Below are positions 16,193 to 24,755 of a stretch of 42,900 nt of DNA, piece after piece (positions within the stretch are counted from its first letter, which is position 1; each line of letters starts with the position of its first letter). Source of the DNA: Bacteroidetes bacterium UBA5697. Its GTDB lineage: Bacteria; Bacteroidota; Bacteroidia; B-17B0; Aurantibacillaceae. The translations under genes and the position numbers were made by a program. The stretch covers positions 1 through 42,900 of the forward strand of contig DIHL01000045.1 in assembly GCA_002420145.1 (NCBI GenBank), given 5' to 3'. The notes beneath the pieces were generated by a model, which ran no database searches, was not told the origin of the DNA, and worked only from the letters and a program-made list of their open reading frames with translations.

Positions 16193-17572
16193 TTAATTAC
16201 TCATTTGAGAAATCCCTTGTATCAAATCATGTTTAGTGATAATATGGGTTGTACCTGCTAAATCAGTCATTAATACCGCATTATTTTCTTTGGTAATTAA
16301 TTTAGAAATATCTTCCATCAACGTTTGATCAGTTACAAAAGGGAATGGTGCTTGCATCACATCTTTCACCGTTTTGTTTTTAATAGAACTATCTTCTATT
16401 AATTTAGAAAACAAGAAAGAGTCGTTTAATGAACCAACAAATTTAGCTCCTTCTTTCACGGGAATTTGAGAAATCCCATATTTGTTCATAGTGCTTAACG
16501 CATCGCTAACAGAAGCATTAGATTCAACCGTTAATAATTTTTGGTTTTTGTGAGAAGAGATTAAATCAATGGCTTTTGGTTTTTTAATTTCTAAGAAACC
16601 TCTATCACGCATCCAGTCGTCATTAAACATTTTACCTAAATAACGCGTTCCATGATCATGAAAAATAACCACAACTACATCGCCTGGTTTAAACATATCT
16701 TTCATTTGCATTAAACCAGCCATGGCAGAACCAGCTGAGTTACCAGCAAAAATTCCTTCTTCACGAGGGATACGACGAGTCATAATGGCTGCATCTCTAT
16801 CGGTTACTTTTTCGAAATGATCGATTAAAGCAATATCAACGTTCTCTGGTAAAAAATCTTCACCAATACCTTCAGTGATGTATGGGTAAATTTCGTTTTT
16901 ATCAATGATACCTGTTTCTTTTAATTTTTTGAAAATAGAACCATAAGTATCAATACCTAAAACTTTAATATTTGGATTTTTTTCTTTTAAATATTTACCA
17001 GTTCCACTAATGGTTCCACCAGTTCCAACACCAACTACTAAGTGAGTGATTTTACCTTCTGTTTGTTCCCAAATTTCAGGACCAGTTTGTTCGTAGTGAG
17101 CAACAGAATTGGATTTATTGTCGTATTGATTAGGTTTCCATGAATTAGGAACTTCTTTTACTAAACGAGAAGATACTGAATAATAAGATTTTGGATCTTC
17201 TGGTTCAACGTCTGTTGGGCAAACTACAACCTCTGCACCAAAAGCACGCAAAGCATCAACTTTTTCTTTACTTTGTTTATCAGTAGTTGTGAAAATACAT
17301 TTGTAACCTTTAATAATAGCAGCAATTGCTAAACCCATTCCTGTATTACCACTAGTTCCTTCAATAATAGTTCCACCTGGTTTTAAACGTCCATCTTTCT
17401 CTGCATCTTCAATCATCTTTAAAGCCATACGGTCTTTAATAGAGTTTCCAGGATTAGTTGTTTCCACTTTTGCCAATACCGTGCAAGGCAAATCTTTAGT
17501 AATAGAGTTAATTTTTACTAATGGTGTATTTCCAATAGTTTCAAGAATGTTGTTGCTTATTTTTTGATACAT
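16193..17572 (-). CDS. Cystathionine beta-synthase with C-terminal CBS-domain pair
   Basis: The start chosen is ATG 17572 (MYQKISNNILETIGNTPLVK), giving 459 aa. A longer frame to 17629 runs through the purC terminator and is rejected. Residues 1-330 are a fold-type II PLP domain with NPGNSIKDRMALKM (PLP Lys) and EGTSGNTGMGLA, and a glycine-rich phosphate loop GVGTGGTISGTGKY. Residues about 335-455 form two CBS motifs. The enzyme condenses homocysteine with serine, or makes H2S from cysteine. Together with the cystathionine gamma enzyme it gives a transsulfuration route. It could alternatively act mainly as cysteine synthase. Confidence 0.9.
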   Translation of the reverse strand: MYQKISNNILETIGNTPLVKINSITKDLPCTVLAKVETTNPGNSIKDRMALKMIEDAEKDGRLKPGGTIIEGTSGNTGMGLAIAAIIKGYKCIFTTTDKQSKEKVDALRAFGAEVVVCPTDVEPEDPKSYYSVSSRLVKEVPNSWKPNQYDNKSNSVAHYEQTGPEIWEQTEGKITHLVVGVGTGGTISGTGKYLKEKNPNIKVLGIDTYGSIFKKLKETGIIDKNEIYPYITEGIGEDFLPENVDIALIDHFEKVTDRDAAIMTRRIPREEGIFAGNSAGSAMAGLMQMKDMFKPGDVVVVIFHDHGTRYLGKMFNDDWMRDRGFLEIKKPKAIDLISSHKNQKLLTVESNASVSDALSTMNKYGISQIPVKEGAKFVGSLNDSFLFSKLIEDSSIKNKTVKDVMQAPFPFVTDQTLMEDISKLITKENNAVLMTDLAGTTHIITKHDLIQGISQMSN

Positions 17573-17601
17573 TATGTTGTTGTTTATTTTGTGGTAAAAA
17601 T

Positions 17602-17639
17602 AAAAAAACAGCGCATATATCCTATGCACTGTTTTTAAA
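17602..17639 (-). terminator. purC terminator
   Basis: Read on the minus strand, ACAGTGCATA and TATGCGCTGT pair with one G-U wobble and are followed by a run of T. On the plus strand the same position is a mismatch, so it acts on the minus strand. It separates purC from the cystathionine beta-synthase gene. Confidence 0.8.
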
Positions 17640-17657
17640 ATGTTGGTAACTCTATGA

Positions 17658-18605
17658 TTAACCTAATTTAGCTAAAGCGGCCAAAATGTTCTTTTCAACA
17701 CGTTCCTGTAAGTTATCCGTCGGATGTTTAATGAATTTATCGCCACTCACTTTTTCATATAATTCAATATATCTGTCAGAAATTTCGTTTACCCAAGCTT
17801 CGCTCATTTCAGGTACTTTCTGTCCGTCTTTTCCTTGAAATCCATTTTCAATTAACCAACGACGAACGAATTCTTTACTTAATTGTTTTTGCTCTTCGCC
17901 TTTATCCTGGCGTTCTTGATAACCTTCTAAATAAAAATAACGAGAAGAATCTGGTGTATGAATTTCATCCATTAAAAAAACTTTGCCATCGCATAAACCG
18001 AATTCATATTTGGTGTCCACTAAAATTAAGCCCATTTTATTAGCAATTTCTTGACCACGAGCATATAATTTGCGAGTATAGTCTTCTAATTGAACATAGT
18101 ATTTTTCTTCTACAATACCTTGTTTTAAAATTTCTTCGCGGCTAATATCTTCATCATGTCCCTCAGAAGCTTTGGTGGTAGGAGTGATGATAGGTTCAGG
18201 AAATTTATCGTTTTCTTTCAAACCTTCAGGCATTGCCACACCACATAACGTTCTTATGCCACTGTTATATGTTCTAGCTGCATGACCAGCTAAGTAACCA
18301 CGAATAACCATTTCTACTTTAAAAGGCTCGCACACACGCCCAATAGTTACTACCGGATCAGGAACTTCTAATACCCAGTTTGGAACGATGTCTTTTGTTG
18401 CCGCTAAAAACTTAGAAGCAATTTGATTTAATACTTGACCTTTGTATGGAATACCTTTAGGTAAAACCACATCAAACGCACTAATACGGTCGCTTGCTAC
18501 CATTACTAAGTATTTATCATCGATGTTATATACATCACGAACTTTTCCTTTGTAAAAGCTTTTTTGTTTTGGGAAATTAAATTGTGTAGCAGTTAGAGCA
18601 GACAT
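17658..18605 (-). CDS. purC: Phosphoribosylaminoimidazole-succinocarboxamide synthase
   Basis: This 315-aa protein is a SAICAR synthetase of the longer, yeast ADE1-like type. Motifs are YKGKVRDVYNIDDKYLVMVASDRISAFDVVLP near the N-terminus, EMVIRGYLAGHAARTY (about 99-114), LVDTKYEFG and DEIHTPDSSRYF (about 212-225). It joins aspartate to CAIR using ATP in purine synthesis. It is a stand-alone gene with its own terminator. A minus-strand TATATTTG box lies about 20 bases before the ATG, with an upstream TTG 23 bases away. Confidence 0.96.
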   Translation of the reverse strand: MSALTATQFNFPKQKSFYKGKVRDVYNIDDKYLVMVASDRISAFDVVLPKGIPYKGQVLNQIASKFLAATKDIVPNWVLEVPDPVVTIGRVCEPFKVEMVIRGYLAGHAARTYNSGIRTLCGVAMPEGLKENDKFPEPIITPTTKASEGHDEDISREEILKQGIVEEKYYVQLEDYTRKLYARGQEIANKMGLILVDTKYEFGLCDGKVFLMDEIHTPDSSRYFYLEGYQERQDKGEEQKQLSKEFVRRWLIENGFQGKDGQKVPEMSEAWVNEISDRYIELYEKVSGDKFIKHPTDNLQERVEKNILAALAKLG

Positions 18606-18624
18606 AGTATTAAATTTTGATGGG

Positions 18625-18658
18625 CAAATATATAAAACTATTTTATTTGCCTTTTCAA
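18625..18658 (-). promoter_or_regulatory. Candidate purC promoter
   Basis: On the minus strand TATATTTG (18632 to 18625) matches the -7 consensus TAnnTTTG, with a TTG (-33-like, 18658 to 18656) 23 bases upstream. The ATG is at 18605. Confidence 0.45.
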
Positions 18659-18674
18659 GAGTTAATAACAGTTG

Positions 18675-19817
18675 TTATTTATTACTTAAAATTGCGTCAA
18701 TTGTTTTTTTTGCAATAATATCCCAGTTAAAAGTAGTTTGAACCAATTGAAGGGATTGTTCTTTTTTATTGGTTAAATCTTTTGAATGAATAGCTTCAAT
18801 TAAAGTGGATTCTAATTGCTGTTTATGTGCAGGTTCTATTATCCATCCATTTTTATCACTTACCATGGCGGCAATTGCACCAACATTTGTTGCTATAATT
18901 GCTAAACCACAAGCCATGGCTTCTAAAATCACATTTGGAAATCCTTCGCTCCAACTAGGACAAACTAATACATCGTTTTGAGAAAGGAGTGTTTTTATTT
19001 TTTGAGAGTCTCGAATTTCTCCATGATAAATAATTGAATCGTGATGTATTTTCATAGAGTCGGGGATAGGCCCAATGAATTCGAATTTAAAGCTTTGTTT
19101 TTGAGAAATTAATTCTTGTAACACCTCATTTAATTCAATAATTCCTTTTCGGCGTTCAGCCCTTCCTAAAAATACAAATTTGCGGAATGGTTTGTTATGA
19201 GAAGCAATTGAGTTTCCGATAAATTCTTTCTCAACTCCCGATGGAATTTCTACAATATGATTTGGATTTACTCCAATGGATTTGATAATGTTTGTTATTT
19301 TTCCTCCATACGAAAAAACAATATCCGCCTGTTGTGATATTTTTTTTACGAATGGTCTCAGAATATATTGTTGCAATTTTGCTTTTGGTTCAGGAGCTAT
19401 TTGAAACATTTCGTAGCCATGAAACTTAACTCCAATTTTACAGCAAGTTATATTTCTTTTGTGTTTTTCTGAAATTAATTTCCAGCCAGCAAATCCCTTA
19501 GTATAAATAAAATCGCAGGTGTTTAATTTATCTTTAATGGCTTCAAATGCTAGGCAAGAATATTTATAAGATTTATAAAGATAATGACCTGGAAATTTAG
19601 CAGAACTGGGGAATTGTAAAACAATTGGGTGAATGTAGGTTCGTTCTTCTTCCGTAAAAAATTCTAAAGCGTTAATATCGTATTTAGAGTCGTTATAGTG
19701 AACTAAATCAATATGAATTTTGTTTTTTGCAAAATATTTTGCTAAGTAAAATGAATGTTTTTGCATACCACCTAACACATAAGGAGCAATTCCATCAGTT
19801 ATAAGGGCTATACGCAT
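18675..19817 (-). CDS. Glycosyltransferase family 4 protein
   Basis: This 380-aa GT-B fold enzyme has an N-terminal half with GGMQKHSFYLAKYF (about 17-30), the acceptor-side loop of GT4 enzymes. The C-terminal half has the nucleotide-sugar site FLGRAERRKGIIEL and the EGFPNVILEAMACGLAIIATNVGAI stretch with the E-x7-E signature. Donor and acceptor are unknown. It follows the DUF4270 gene by 17 bases on the same strand, which is a likely operon. It is the only such enzyme here, so a polysaccharide cluster is not indicated. Confidence 0.85.
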   Translation of the reverse strand: MRIALITDGIAPYVLGGMQKHSFYLAKYFAKNKIHIDLVHYNDSKYDINALEFFTEEERTYIHPIVLQFPSSAKFPGHYLYKSYKYSCLAFEAIKDKLNTCDFIYTKGFAGWKLISEKHKRNITCCKIGVKFHGYEMFQIAPEPKAKLQQYILRPFVKKISQQADIVFSYGGKITNIIKSIGVNPNHIVEIPSGVEKEFIGNSIASHNKPFRKFVFLGRAERRKGIIELNEVLQELISQKQSFKFEFIGPIPDSMKIHHDSIIYHGEIRDSQKIKTLLSQNDVLVCPSWSEGFPNVILEAMACGLAIIATNVGAIAAMVSDKNGWIIEPAHKQQLESTLIEAIHSKDLTNKKEQSLQLVQTTFNWDIIAKKTIDAILSNK

Positions 19818-19834
19818 TTAATTAATAAAAGAAT

Positions 19835-21202
19835 TTATTTATCGTAAGGATATTTAATGTAAGTAACCTTAAACGAAGGTTTGAAACTAGTGTTATTTTT
19901 TCCGCCAAATACAACTCTTTCCATACGGTTATCTCTTCTGATAACAACTGATTTGGTAGGATTTGCATTTACCAAGTAAAAACCATAATTAGCAATCGTA
20001 CCAGTAACTATTTTTTGCATTTGTCTTGCAATATTAAAAGTATAAAGTTTACCAGTAGAGTTGTAATTACCGCCGTATTTCACAAAATCACTAGATTCTA
20101 ATTGATCCCAAACTAATTCTTCTGAACCATCCGAACCACACGCCAATAGTGCTAAATTAGCAGGATAGCCATAATTAACGGTATAAGGACTTATAATTTC
20201 ATCTATTTTAATAGTTAATTCTGCTCTGCTAATCGAAACAACTTGTGAGTCTGAAAAGTTTTTTAAGTATGGTAAATAAAGTCTTATGCGAGTGCCACCA
20301 AAACTATTTAAATACACGTTTGAGTTACCTTTAATAGTATCAGTAGTTCCAGCGCCATAAATTTGATCATATAAATTTGAAGTTGCTCCAGAAGTATAAT
20401 TATGTTTGATGTTATTAAATCTTAAAGCGTCAATTCCTCTAAATGTAAACTTAAACGTTTCTCCTTTTGCACTTATGGAGTTTCCATCATGATAATATAC
20501 GTTTAATCCTGAAATATCATCATCTAAATTGAGACGATAAATAGCACCAGAACCTGGTCCTGATAAAGAAGAGTTGGAAGTTGTAATATAAAAACCTTTG
20601 TAAGCATTAAGGAAAGCGGTATTATTGGTTAGGTTTGAAGTTGTTTGTATAATGTATTGAGCTAAATTTTTATCAAATGGTAAAATTAAACATGGAACAC
20701 TTCCTCTGCGTCCTGTTCTACCATTAATGCTGCTTACTTTAGAACTAGATTTTGATACAGTACTGTTAGTTTTATATAATGAATCGGAAGTCAATTTTTC
20801 GTTTAATGTATAAACATCAAATGTTAAAACAGTAGATGTATCTCCCAAAAATTGACCCATATAACGAATCACGATTTCAGCTGAATCCAACACCGGATTT
20901 GTTCCAAACGTTACATTTGTTAAGTTATTGGCAATGGAGAAGTTTGTGTAAATACTAGCGTCTGTTCTTCCAAAAATAGGATCTTGATTTGAACCTAGAT
21001 ATTTATACTGGTCGTTGTAAGATCTTGATGCATCCACTTTTTGTGTATGCATAAAAACAGAAGCTGTATCAGAAATAGTAACGCCAACTAAATCATTTTC
21101 TGGTTGAATATCAAGTCCTAAAACACTTTCATCATCTTTCTTTTTGCAAGAAAAAACAACAGTCAACAACAAAAAAAGTAATCCTATATTTAGTTTGGTC
21201 AT
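19835..21202 (-). CDS. DUF4270 family lipoprotein
   Basis: From ATG 21202 the protein is 455 aa, starting MTKLNIGLLFLLLTVVFSCKKKDDE with lipid Cys19. An upstream ATG at 21223 is less suitable because that stretch lies in the terminator hairpin of the preceding gene. The region LGLDIQPENDLVGV and the later LGSNQDPIFGRTDASIYTNF are hallmarks of DUF4270, a Bacteroidota family of unknown function predicted on the outer membrane. The gene lies next to the GT5-like and panC genes, a frequent order in the phylum. The rest is beta-rich. Confidence 0.85.
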   Translation of the reverse strand: MTKLNIGLLFLLLTVVFSCKKKDDESVLGLDIQPENDLVGVTISDTASVFMHTQKVDASRSYNDQYKYLGSNQDPIFGRTDASIYTNFSIANNLTNVTFGTNPVLDSAEIVIRYMGQFLGDTSTVLTFDVYTLNEKLTSDSLYKTNSTVSKSSSKVSSINGRTGRRGSVPCLILPFDKNLAQYIIQTTSNLTNNTAFLNAYKGFYITTSNSSLSGPGSGAIYRLNLDDDISGLNVYYHDGNSISAKGETFKFTFRGIDALRFNNIKHNYTSGATSNLYDQIYGAGTTDTIKGNSNVYLNSFGGTRIRLYLPYLKNFSDSQVVSISRAELTIKIDEIISPYTVNYGYPANLALLACGSDGSEELVWDQLESSDFVKYGGNYNSTGKLYTFNIARQMQKIVTGTIANYGFYLVNANPTKSVVIRRDNRMERVVFGGKNNTSFKPSFKVTYIKYPYDK

Positions 21203-21213
21203 AATTGGTAAAT

Positions 21214-21245
21214 AAAAACGCATAATTAATGAAAATTATGCGTTT
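21214..21245 (-). terminator. Terminator of the GT5-like gene
   Basis: A perfect 12-bp stem (AAACGCATAATT at 21216-21227 with AATTATGCGTTT at 21234-21245, 6-base loop) is followed on the minus strand by a T run. It lies between the GT5-like gene and DUF4270. Confidence 0.8.
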
Positions 21246-21270
21246 AAAATAGTTAAAAGTGTATAATTTA

Positions 21271-22101
21271 TTAGTCGGCTAAAACTTCGCTGTCTTCAAG
21301 GACTAAATCATAGAATTCGTTATAAGCATCAGCATATTCTGCTTCTCCTTTGAATTCTAAAATTGGTTTCCCTGATTTTTTAGCGTATTTAATTAAATCT
21401 TCGTTTATTTTTTCGCTTCCAAATGAAATTCCATCCGCAAAATCAATCGCCAATTTCATTAAATTTACATAAGTAGCGTCTTCTAAATGTTTTAGTTCTT
21501 TCTTAGTAACCCCATCAATCATTGCCTTATCAATAATCTTCTTATTTAACGACTTTGTAAATTCTTCGTCATAAATAGTGAAAATGATTTTTGTATCGGC
21601 AAATAAAGGATCTTCGGTAAATGCTTTTTTGATATACAAAGGAATTAAGCCTGTAAACCAACCATGACAGTGAATAACGTCAGGAGCCCAGCCTAATTTT
21701 TTTACTGTTTCAATTACTCCACGGTTAAAAAACACAGTACGTTCGTCATTATCATCAAAATATTTTCCAGTAGCCTTGTCGGTTAAAACAGATTTACGTT
21801 GAAAATAATCATCATTATCAATAAAATAAACCTGCATACGAGCTGTAGGAATAGATGCTACCTTAATAATTAAAGGATGATCGGCGTTATTAATAACGAT
21901 GTTCATACCTGATAAACGAATAACCTCATGTAACTGATGGCGTCTTTCGTTAATATTACCATATTTAGGCATAAAAGTTCTTATTTCTTTCCCTCTCTCT
22001 TGAATTGCTTGAGGTAATCTTCTAGCAATTTTTCCGATATGGGTTTCATCTAAATAAGGGGTAATCTCTTGCGACACAAAAAGAACTCTGGCTTTTCTCA
22101 T
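21271..22101 (-). CDS. GT5 (glycogen/starch synthase) N-terminal-domain-like protein
   Basis: This 276-aa protein resembles only the N-terminal Rossmann half of GlgA. It has RKARVLFVSQEITPY at the start, FMPKYGNINERRHQLHEVIRLSG, YFIDNDDYF and PDVIHCHGWFTGLIP (about 142-156). The KTGGL ADP-glucose loop of true synthases, expected near residue 20, is replaced by ETHIGKIARRLP. The whole C-terminal GT-B half is missing. It is often annotated as glycogen synthase, but catalysis is doubtful. It is divergent from panC with 115 bases between starts. Start and stop look natural, so it is not a recent truncation. Confidence 0.75.
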   Translation of the reverse strand: MRKARVLFVSQEITPYLDETHIGKIARRLPQAIQERGKEIRTFMPKYGNINERRHQLHEVIRLSGMNIVINNADHPLIIKVASIPTARMQVYFIDNDDYFQRKSVLTDKATGKYFDDNDERTVFFNRGVIETVKKLGWAPDVIHCHGWFTGLIPLYIKKAFTEDPLFADTKIIFTIYDEEFTKSLNKKIIDKAMIDGVTKKELKHLEDATYVNLMKLAIDFADGISFGSEKINEDLIKYAKKSGKPILEFKGEAEYADAYNEFYDLVLEDSEVLAD

Positions 22102-22177
22102 AAAATAGATTTAGGTAGTGGTTTTTTTAAGACAATACAAAAGTAATAAAAAAAAATCCATATATCAAAGTATTATT

Positions 22178-22185
22178 TAGCTTTG
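22178..22185 (+). promoter_or_regulatory. Candidate -7 box of panC
   Basis: TAGCTTTG matches TAnnTTTG and lies 31 bases before the panC ATG at 22217, in the short region shared with the divergent GT5-like gene. Confidence 0.4.
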
Positions 22186-22216
22186 GGACCTATTATTTCA
22201 ATAAAAAGGGCTAAAA

Positions 22217-23104
22217 ATGCTTGTATTACATAAAATAGACGAAATTAAAGCGATCGTTTCTCTGGAAAAGGCAAAAAATAAGACTATTGGCTTTGTTCCA
22301 ACAATGGGTGCTTTGCATCAGGGGCACATTTCTTTAATCGATTATTCTAAAAAAGAAACTGATATAACGGTATGTTCCATATTTGTAAATCCTACGCAAT
22401 TCAACAATCAATCTGATTTAAAACATTATCCTCGAACTCCTGAAGCCGACATAAAGCTATTAGAAGATGCTGGGTGTAATATTTTGTATATGCCAGAGGT
22501 AAGTGATGTGTACCCTGAAAATGATATTAGGAAGTTTGATTTCGGATATTTAGATACTATTTTAGAAGGTGCTACACGACCTGGACATTTTAATGGAGTA
22601 GGGCAAGTTGTGAGTATTTTATTAGAAGGCGTTAAGCCTGATAAAGCCTATTTTGGAAGTAAGGATTATCAACAAGTGATGGTAGTGAAGAGTTTGGTAA
22701 AACAACTTAAGTTACCAGTAGAAATCGTTCCGTGTCCTATTTTACGTGAACCGGATGGCTTAGCAATGAGTTCTAGAAATACGAGATTAAGTGCCGAAGA
22801 ACGAAAAATAGCAGCCTTTATTCCTCAATGGATGCAGGAAGCTATAGTAATTGTTAAAGAAAAAGGAATAGATGCTGCCAAGCAATTTATAAGTGAAAAA
22901 ATTTCTAAAGTACCTGAAATGAAATTAGATTACTATGAAGTATGTGATGCTGAAACTTTAGAATCTATTTCAGATATTAAATCTGTCACCCTGAGCGCCT
23001 GCCTTGTCGGCAGACAGGGAGTCGAAGGGCATCAAAAAGCCATTTCTTTAATTGCGGTGTTTGTTGGTAACATTCGTTTAATTGATAATTGGATTATAGA
23101 ATAA
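22217..23104 (+). CDS. panC: Pantothenate synthetase with in-frame repeat insertion
   Basis: This 295-aa protein carries all PanC motifs: FVPTMGALHQGHISLI (about 26-41), VNPTQFNN (about 57-64), GVGQVV, YFGSKDYQQ and SSRNTRLS. It ligates pantoate and beta-alanine with ATP to give pantothenate. Near the C-terminus, residues 257-272 (VTLSACLVGRQGVEGH) are encoded by a GC-rich palindromic repeat. They interrupt the C-terminal domain between DAETLESISDIKS and the conserved AVFVGNIRLIDNWI. The total is about 15 residues longer than usual. The frame is kept, so the enzyme is probably active, but that is inferred. Confidence 0.95.
   Translation: MLVLHKIDEIKAIVSLEKAKNKTIGFVPTMGALHQGHISLIDYSKKETDITVCSIFVNPTQFNNQSDLKHYPRTPEADIKLLEDAGCNILYMPEVSDVYPENDIRKFDFGYLDTILEGATRPGHFNGVGQVVSILLEGVKPDKAYFGSKDYQQVMVVKSLVKQLKLPVEIVPCPILREPDGLAMSSRNTRLSAEERKIAAFIPQWMQEAIVIVKEKGIDAAKQFISEKISKVPEMKLDYYEVCDAETLESISDIKSVTLSACLVGRQGVEGHQKAISLIAVFVGNIRLIDNWIIE
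22985..23030. repeat. GC-rich palindromic (REP-like) element inside panC
   Basis: These 46 bases are 67% G+C in a gene of roughly one-third G+C. They contain nested dyads: CCCT (22989-22992) with AGGG (23026-23029), and CTGCC (22999-23003) with GGCAG (23009-23013). The outer CCCTGAGCG ... GTCGAAGGG pattern is that of a dispersed palindrome known from many bacterial genomes. No second copy was seen in this window. Confidence 0.75.
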
Positions 23105-23158
23105 TTCTTAACAAAATATTAAATTTGAAACTTTCTAACTTTTAAACTTTCTAAACAT

Positions 23159-24703
23159 ATGTCAAATATAAAACCCGAAGATTTTTTTAAGTCAATTATT
23201 GGTCACTGTAAAGAGTATGGTTTCATTTTTCAAAGTAGCGAAATTTATGATGGATTAAGCGCCGTATATGATTATGGACAAATGGGAGCAGAGTTAAAGA
23301 AAAATATTCGCGACTATTGGTGGAAAGCCATGGTGCAAATGAATGAGAATATTGTAGGAATTGACTCAGCTATTTTCATGCACCCAACTACTTGGAAAGC
23401 AAGTGGGCACGTAGATGCCTTTAACGATCCTTTAATTGATAATAAAGACTCTAAAAAACGCTACCGTGCCGATGTATTAATTGAAGAACACGTTGCGAAA
23501 ATTGAAGATAAAATAAATAAAGAAGTTGAAAAAGCAGCAAAGCGTTTTGAGAATTTTGATGCAGAAATGTTTAAATCTACTAACGCTCGTGTAAAAGAAT
23601 ATCAAGATAAAATTGATGCGATTAACGAACGTTTTAAAACGGCTTTAAATGCCAATAATTTAGAAGAAGTAAAACAAATTATAGTTGACTTAGAAATTGT
23701 TTGCCCTATTAGCGGTACTAAAAACTGGACTGATGTTCGTCAGTTTAATTTAATGTTCAACACTTCTACGGGAGCAGTGACTGATGAAACAAATATTATT
23801 TACTTACGTCCCGAAACAGCGCAAGGTATTTTTGTCAATTACTTAAACGTTCAAAAAACAGGACGTATGAAATTACCTTTTGGTATTGCTCAAACAGGTA
23901 AGGCTTTTCGTAATGAGATTGTAGCACGTCAATTTATTTTCCGTATGCGCGAATTTGAACAAATGGAAATGCAGTTTTTTATTAAACCAGGTACAGAAAT
24001 GGAATGGTATGAATACTGGAAAAAAGCTCGTTTAAACTGGCATTTAGCCTTAGGTTTAGGTTCAGAGAAATACCGTTTTCATGACCATTTAAAATTAGCG
24101 CATTATGCTAATGCTGCTTGTGATATTGAACATCAATTTCCATTTGGATTTAAAGAATTAGAAGGTATTCATTCACGTACTGATTTCGATTTAAAACAAC
24201 ATCAAGAATTTTCAAAGAAAAAATTACAATACTTTGACCCTGAATTAAACGAGAGTTATGTGCCGTATGTGTTAGAAACATCGGTTGGTTTAGATCGTTT
24301 ATTTTTAGCGGTTTTATCTTCTTCATTGAAGGAAGAAAAATTAGATGACGGAGAAACAAGAACCCTTTTAAGTTTACCTCCAGCTTTAGCGCCATACAAA
24401 GCAGCTATATTACCGTTGTTAAAAAGAGACGGTTTGCCTGAATTAGCAGAAAGCATAATGAAAGACTTGAAGTTTGATTTTATGGTAGCTTATGATGAAA
24501 AAGATGCGGTTGGAAAACGTTATAGAAGACAAGATGCCATTGGAACACCATTTTGCATTACTGTGGATCACCAAAGTTTAGAAGATAAAACGGTTACGAT
24601 TCGTCACAGAGATACAATGAAACAAGATCGTGTAGCAATTTCTGAATTACACTCTATCTTAACTGAGAAAACGAGCATTAATAGTTTGTTGAGAGCTTTG
24701 TAA
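23159..24703 (+). CDS. glyS: Glycine--tRNA ligase (dimeric, class II)
   Basis: This 514-aa protein is the single-chain alpha2 type of glycyl-tRNA synthetase. It begins with IIGHCKEYGFIFQSSEIYDGLSAVYDYGQMGAELKKNI. It then has an insertion with coiled-coil character (about 105-185), the YLRPETAQGIFVNY motif, motif 2 (FGIAQTGKAFRNEI), motif 3 (SVGLDRLFLAV, about 375-385) and a C-terminal anticodon-binding domain (about 415-510). It charges tRNA-Gly. Full length. Two AAACTTTCTAA direct repeats lie just before the ATG, at 23128 and 23144. A hairpin terminator follows the stop. Confidence 0.96.
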   Translation: MSNIKPEDFFKSIIGHCKEYGFIFQSSEIYDGLSAVYDYGQMGAELKKNIRDYWWKAMVQMNENIVGIDSAIFMHPTTWKASGHVDAFNDPLIDNKDSKKRYRADVLIEEHVAKIEDKINKEVEKAAKRFENFDAEMFKSTNARVKEYQDKIDAINERFKTALNANNLEEVKQIIVDLEIVCPISGTKNWTDVRQFNLMFNTSTGAVTDETNIIYLRPETAQGIFVNYLNVQKTGRMKLPFGIAQTGKAFRNEIVARQFIFRMREFEQMEMQFFIKPGTEMEWYEYWKKARLNWHLALGLGSEKYRFHDHLKLAHYANAACDIEHQFPFGFKELEGIHSRTDFDLKQHQEFSKKKLQYFDPELNESYVPYVLETSVGLDRLFLAVLSSSLKEEKLDDGETRTLLSLPPALAPYKAAILPLLKRDGLPELAESIMKDLKFDFMVAYDEKDAVGKRYRRQDAIGTPFCITVDHQSLEDKTVTIRHRDTMKQDRVAISELHSILTEKTSINSLLRAL

Positions 24704-24717
24704 TATTTCTTACATCT

Positions 24718-24755
24718 AAAAAGAAAGGCTTCCAATTTGGGAGCCTTTCTTTTTT
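24718..24755. terminator. Bidirectional terminator between glyS and the thioesterase gene
   Basis: Arms 24721-24733 and 24739-24751 (AAGAAAGGCTTCC with GGGAGCCTTTCTT, one mismatch) enclose a 5-base loop and are flanked by A and T runs. It serves the two converging genes. Confidence 0.85.

Noticed and set aside
17573..17629. N-terminal extension of cystathionine beta-synthase
   Set aside because: It is encoded by the purC terminator hairpin and spacer. MYQKISNNILETIGNTPLVK from 17572 is the natural start.
23128..23154. Direct repeats AAACTTTCTAA before glyS as an operator pair
   Set aside because: Two copies 16 bases apart are AT-rich and simple. Such tracts are common in these genomes and no regulator is suggested.
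24150..24456. Two minus-strand open frames inside glyS
   Set aside because: They are antisense to conserved glycyl-tRNA synthetase motifs and have no independent features.
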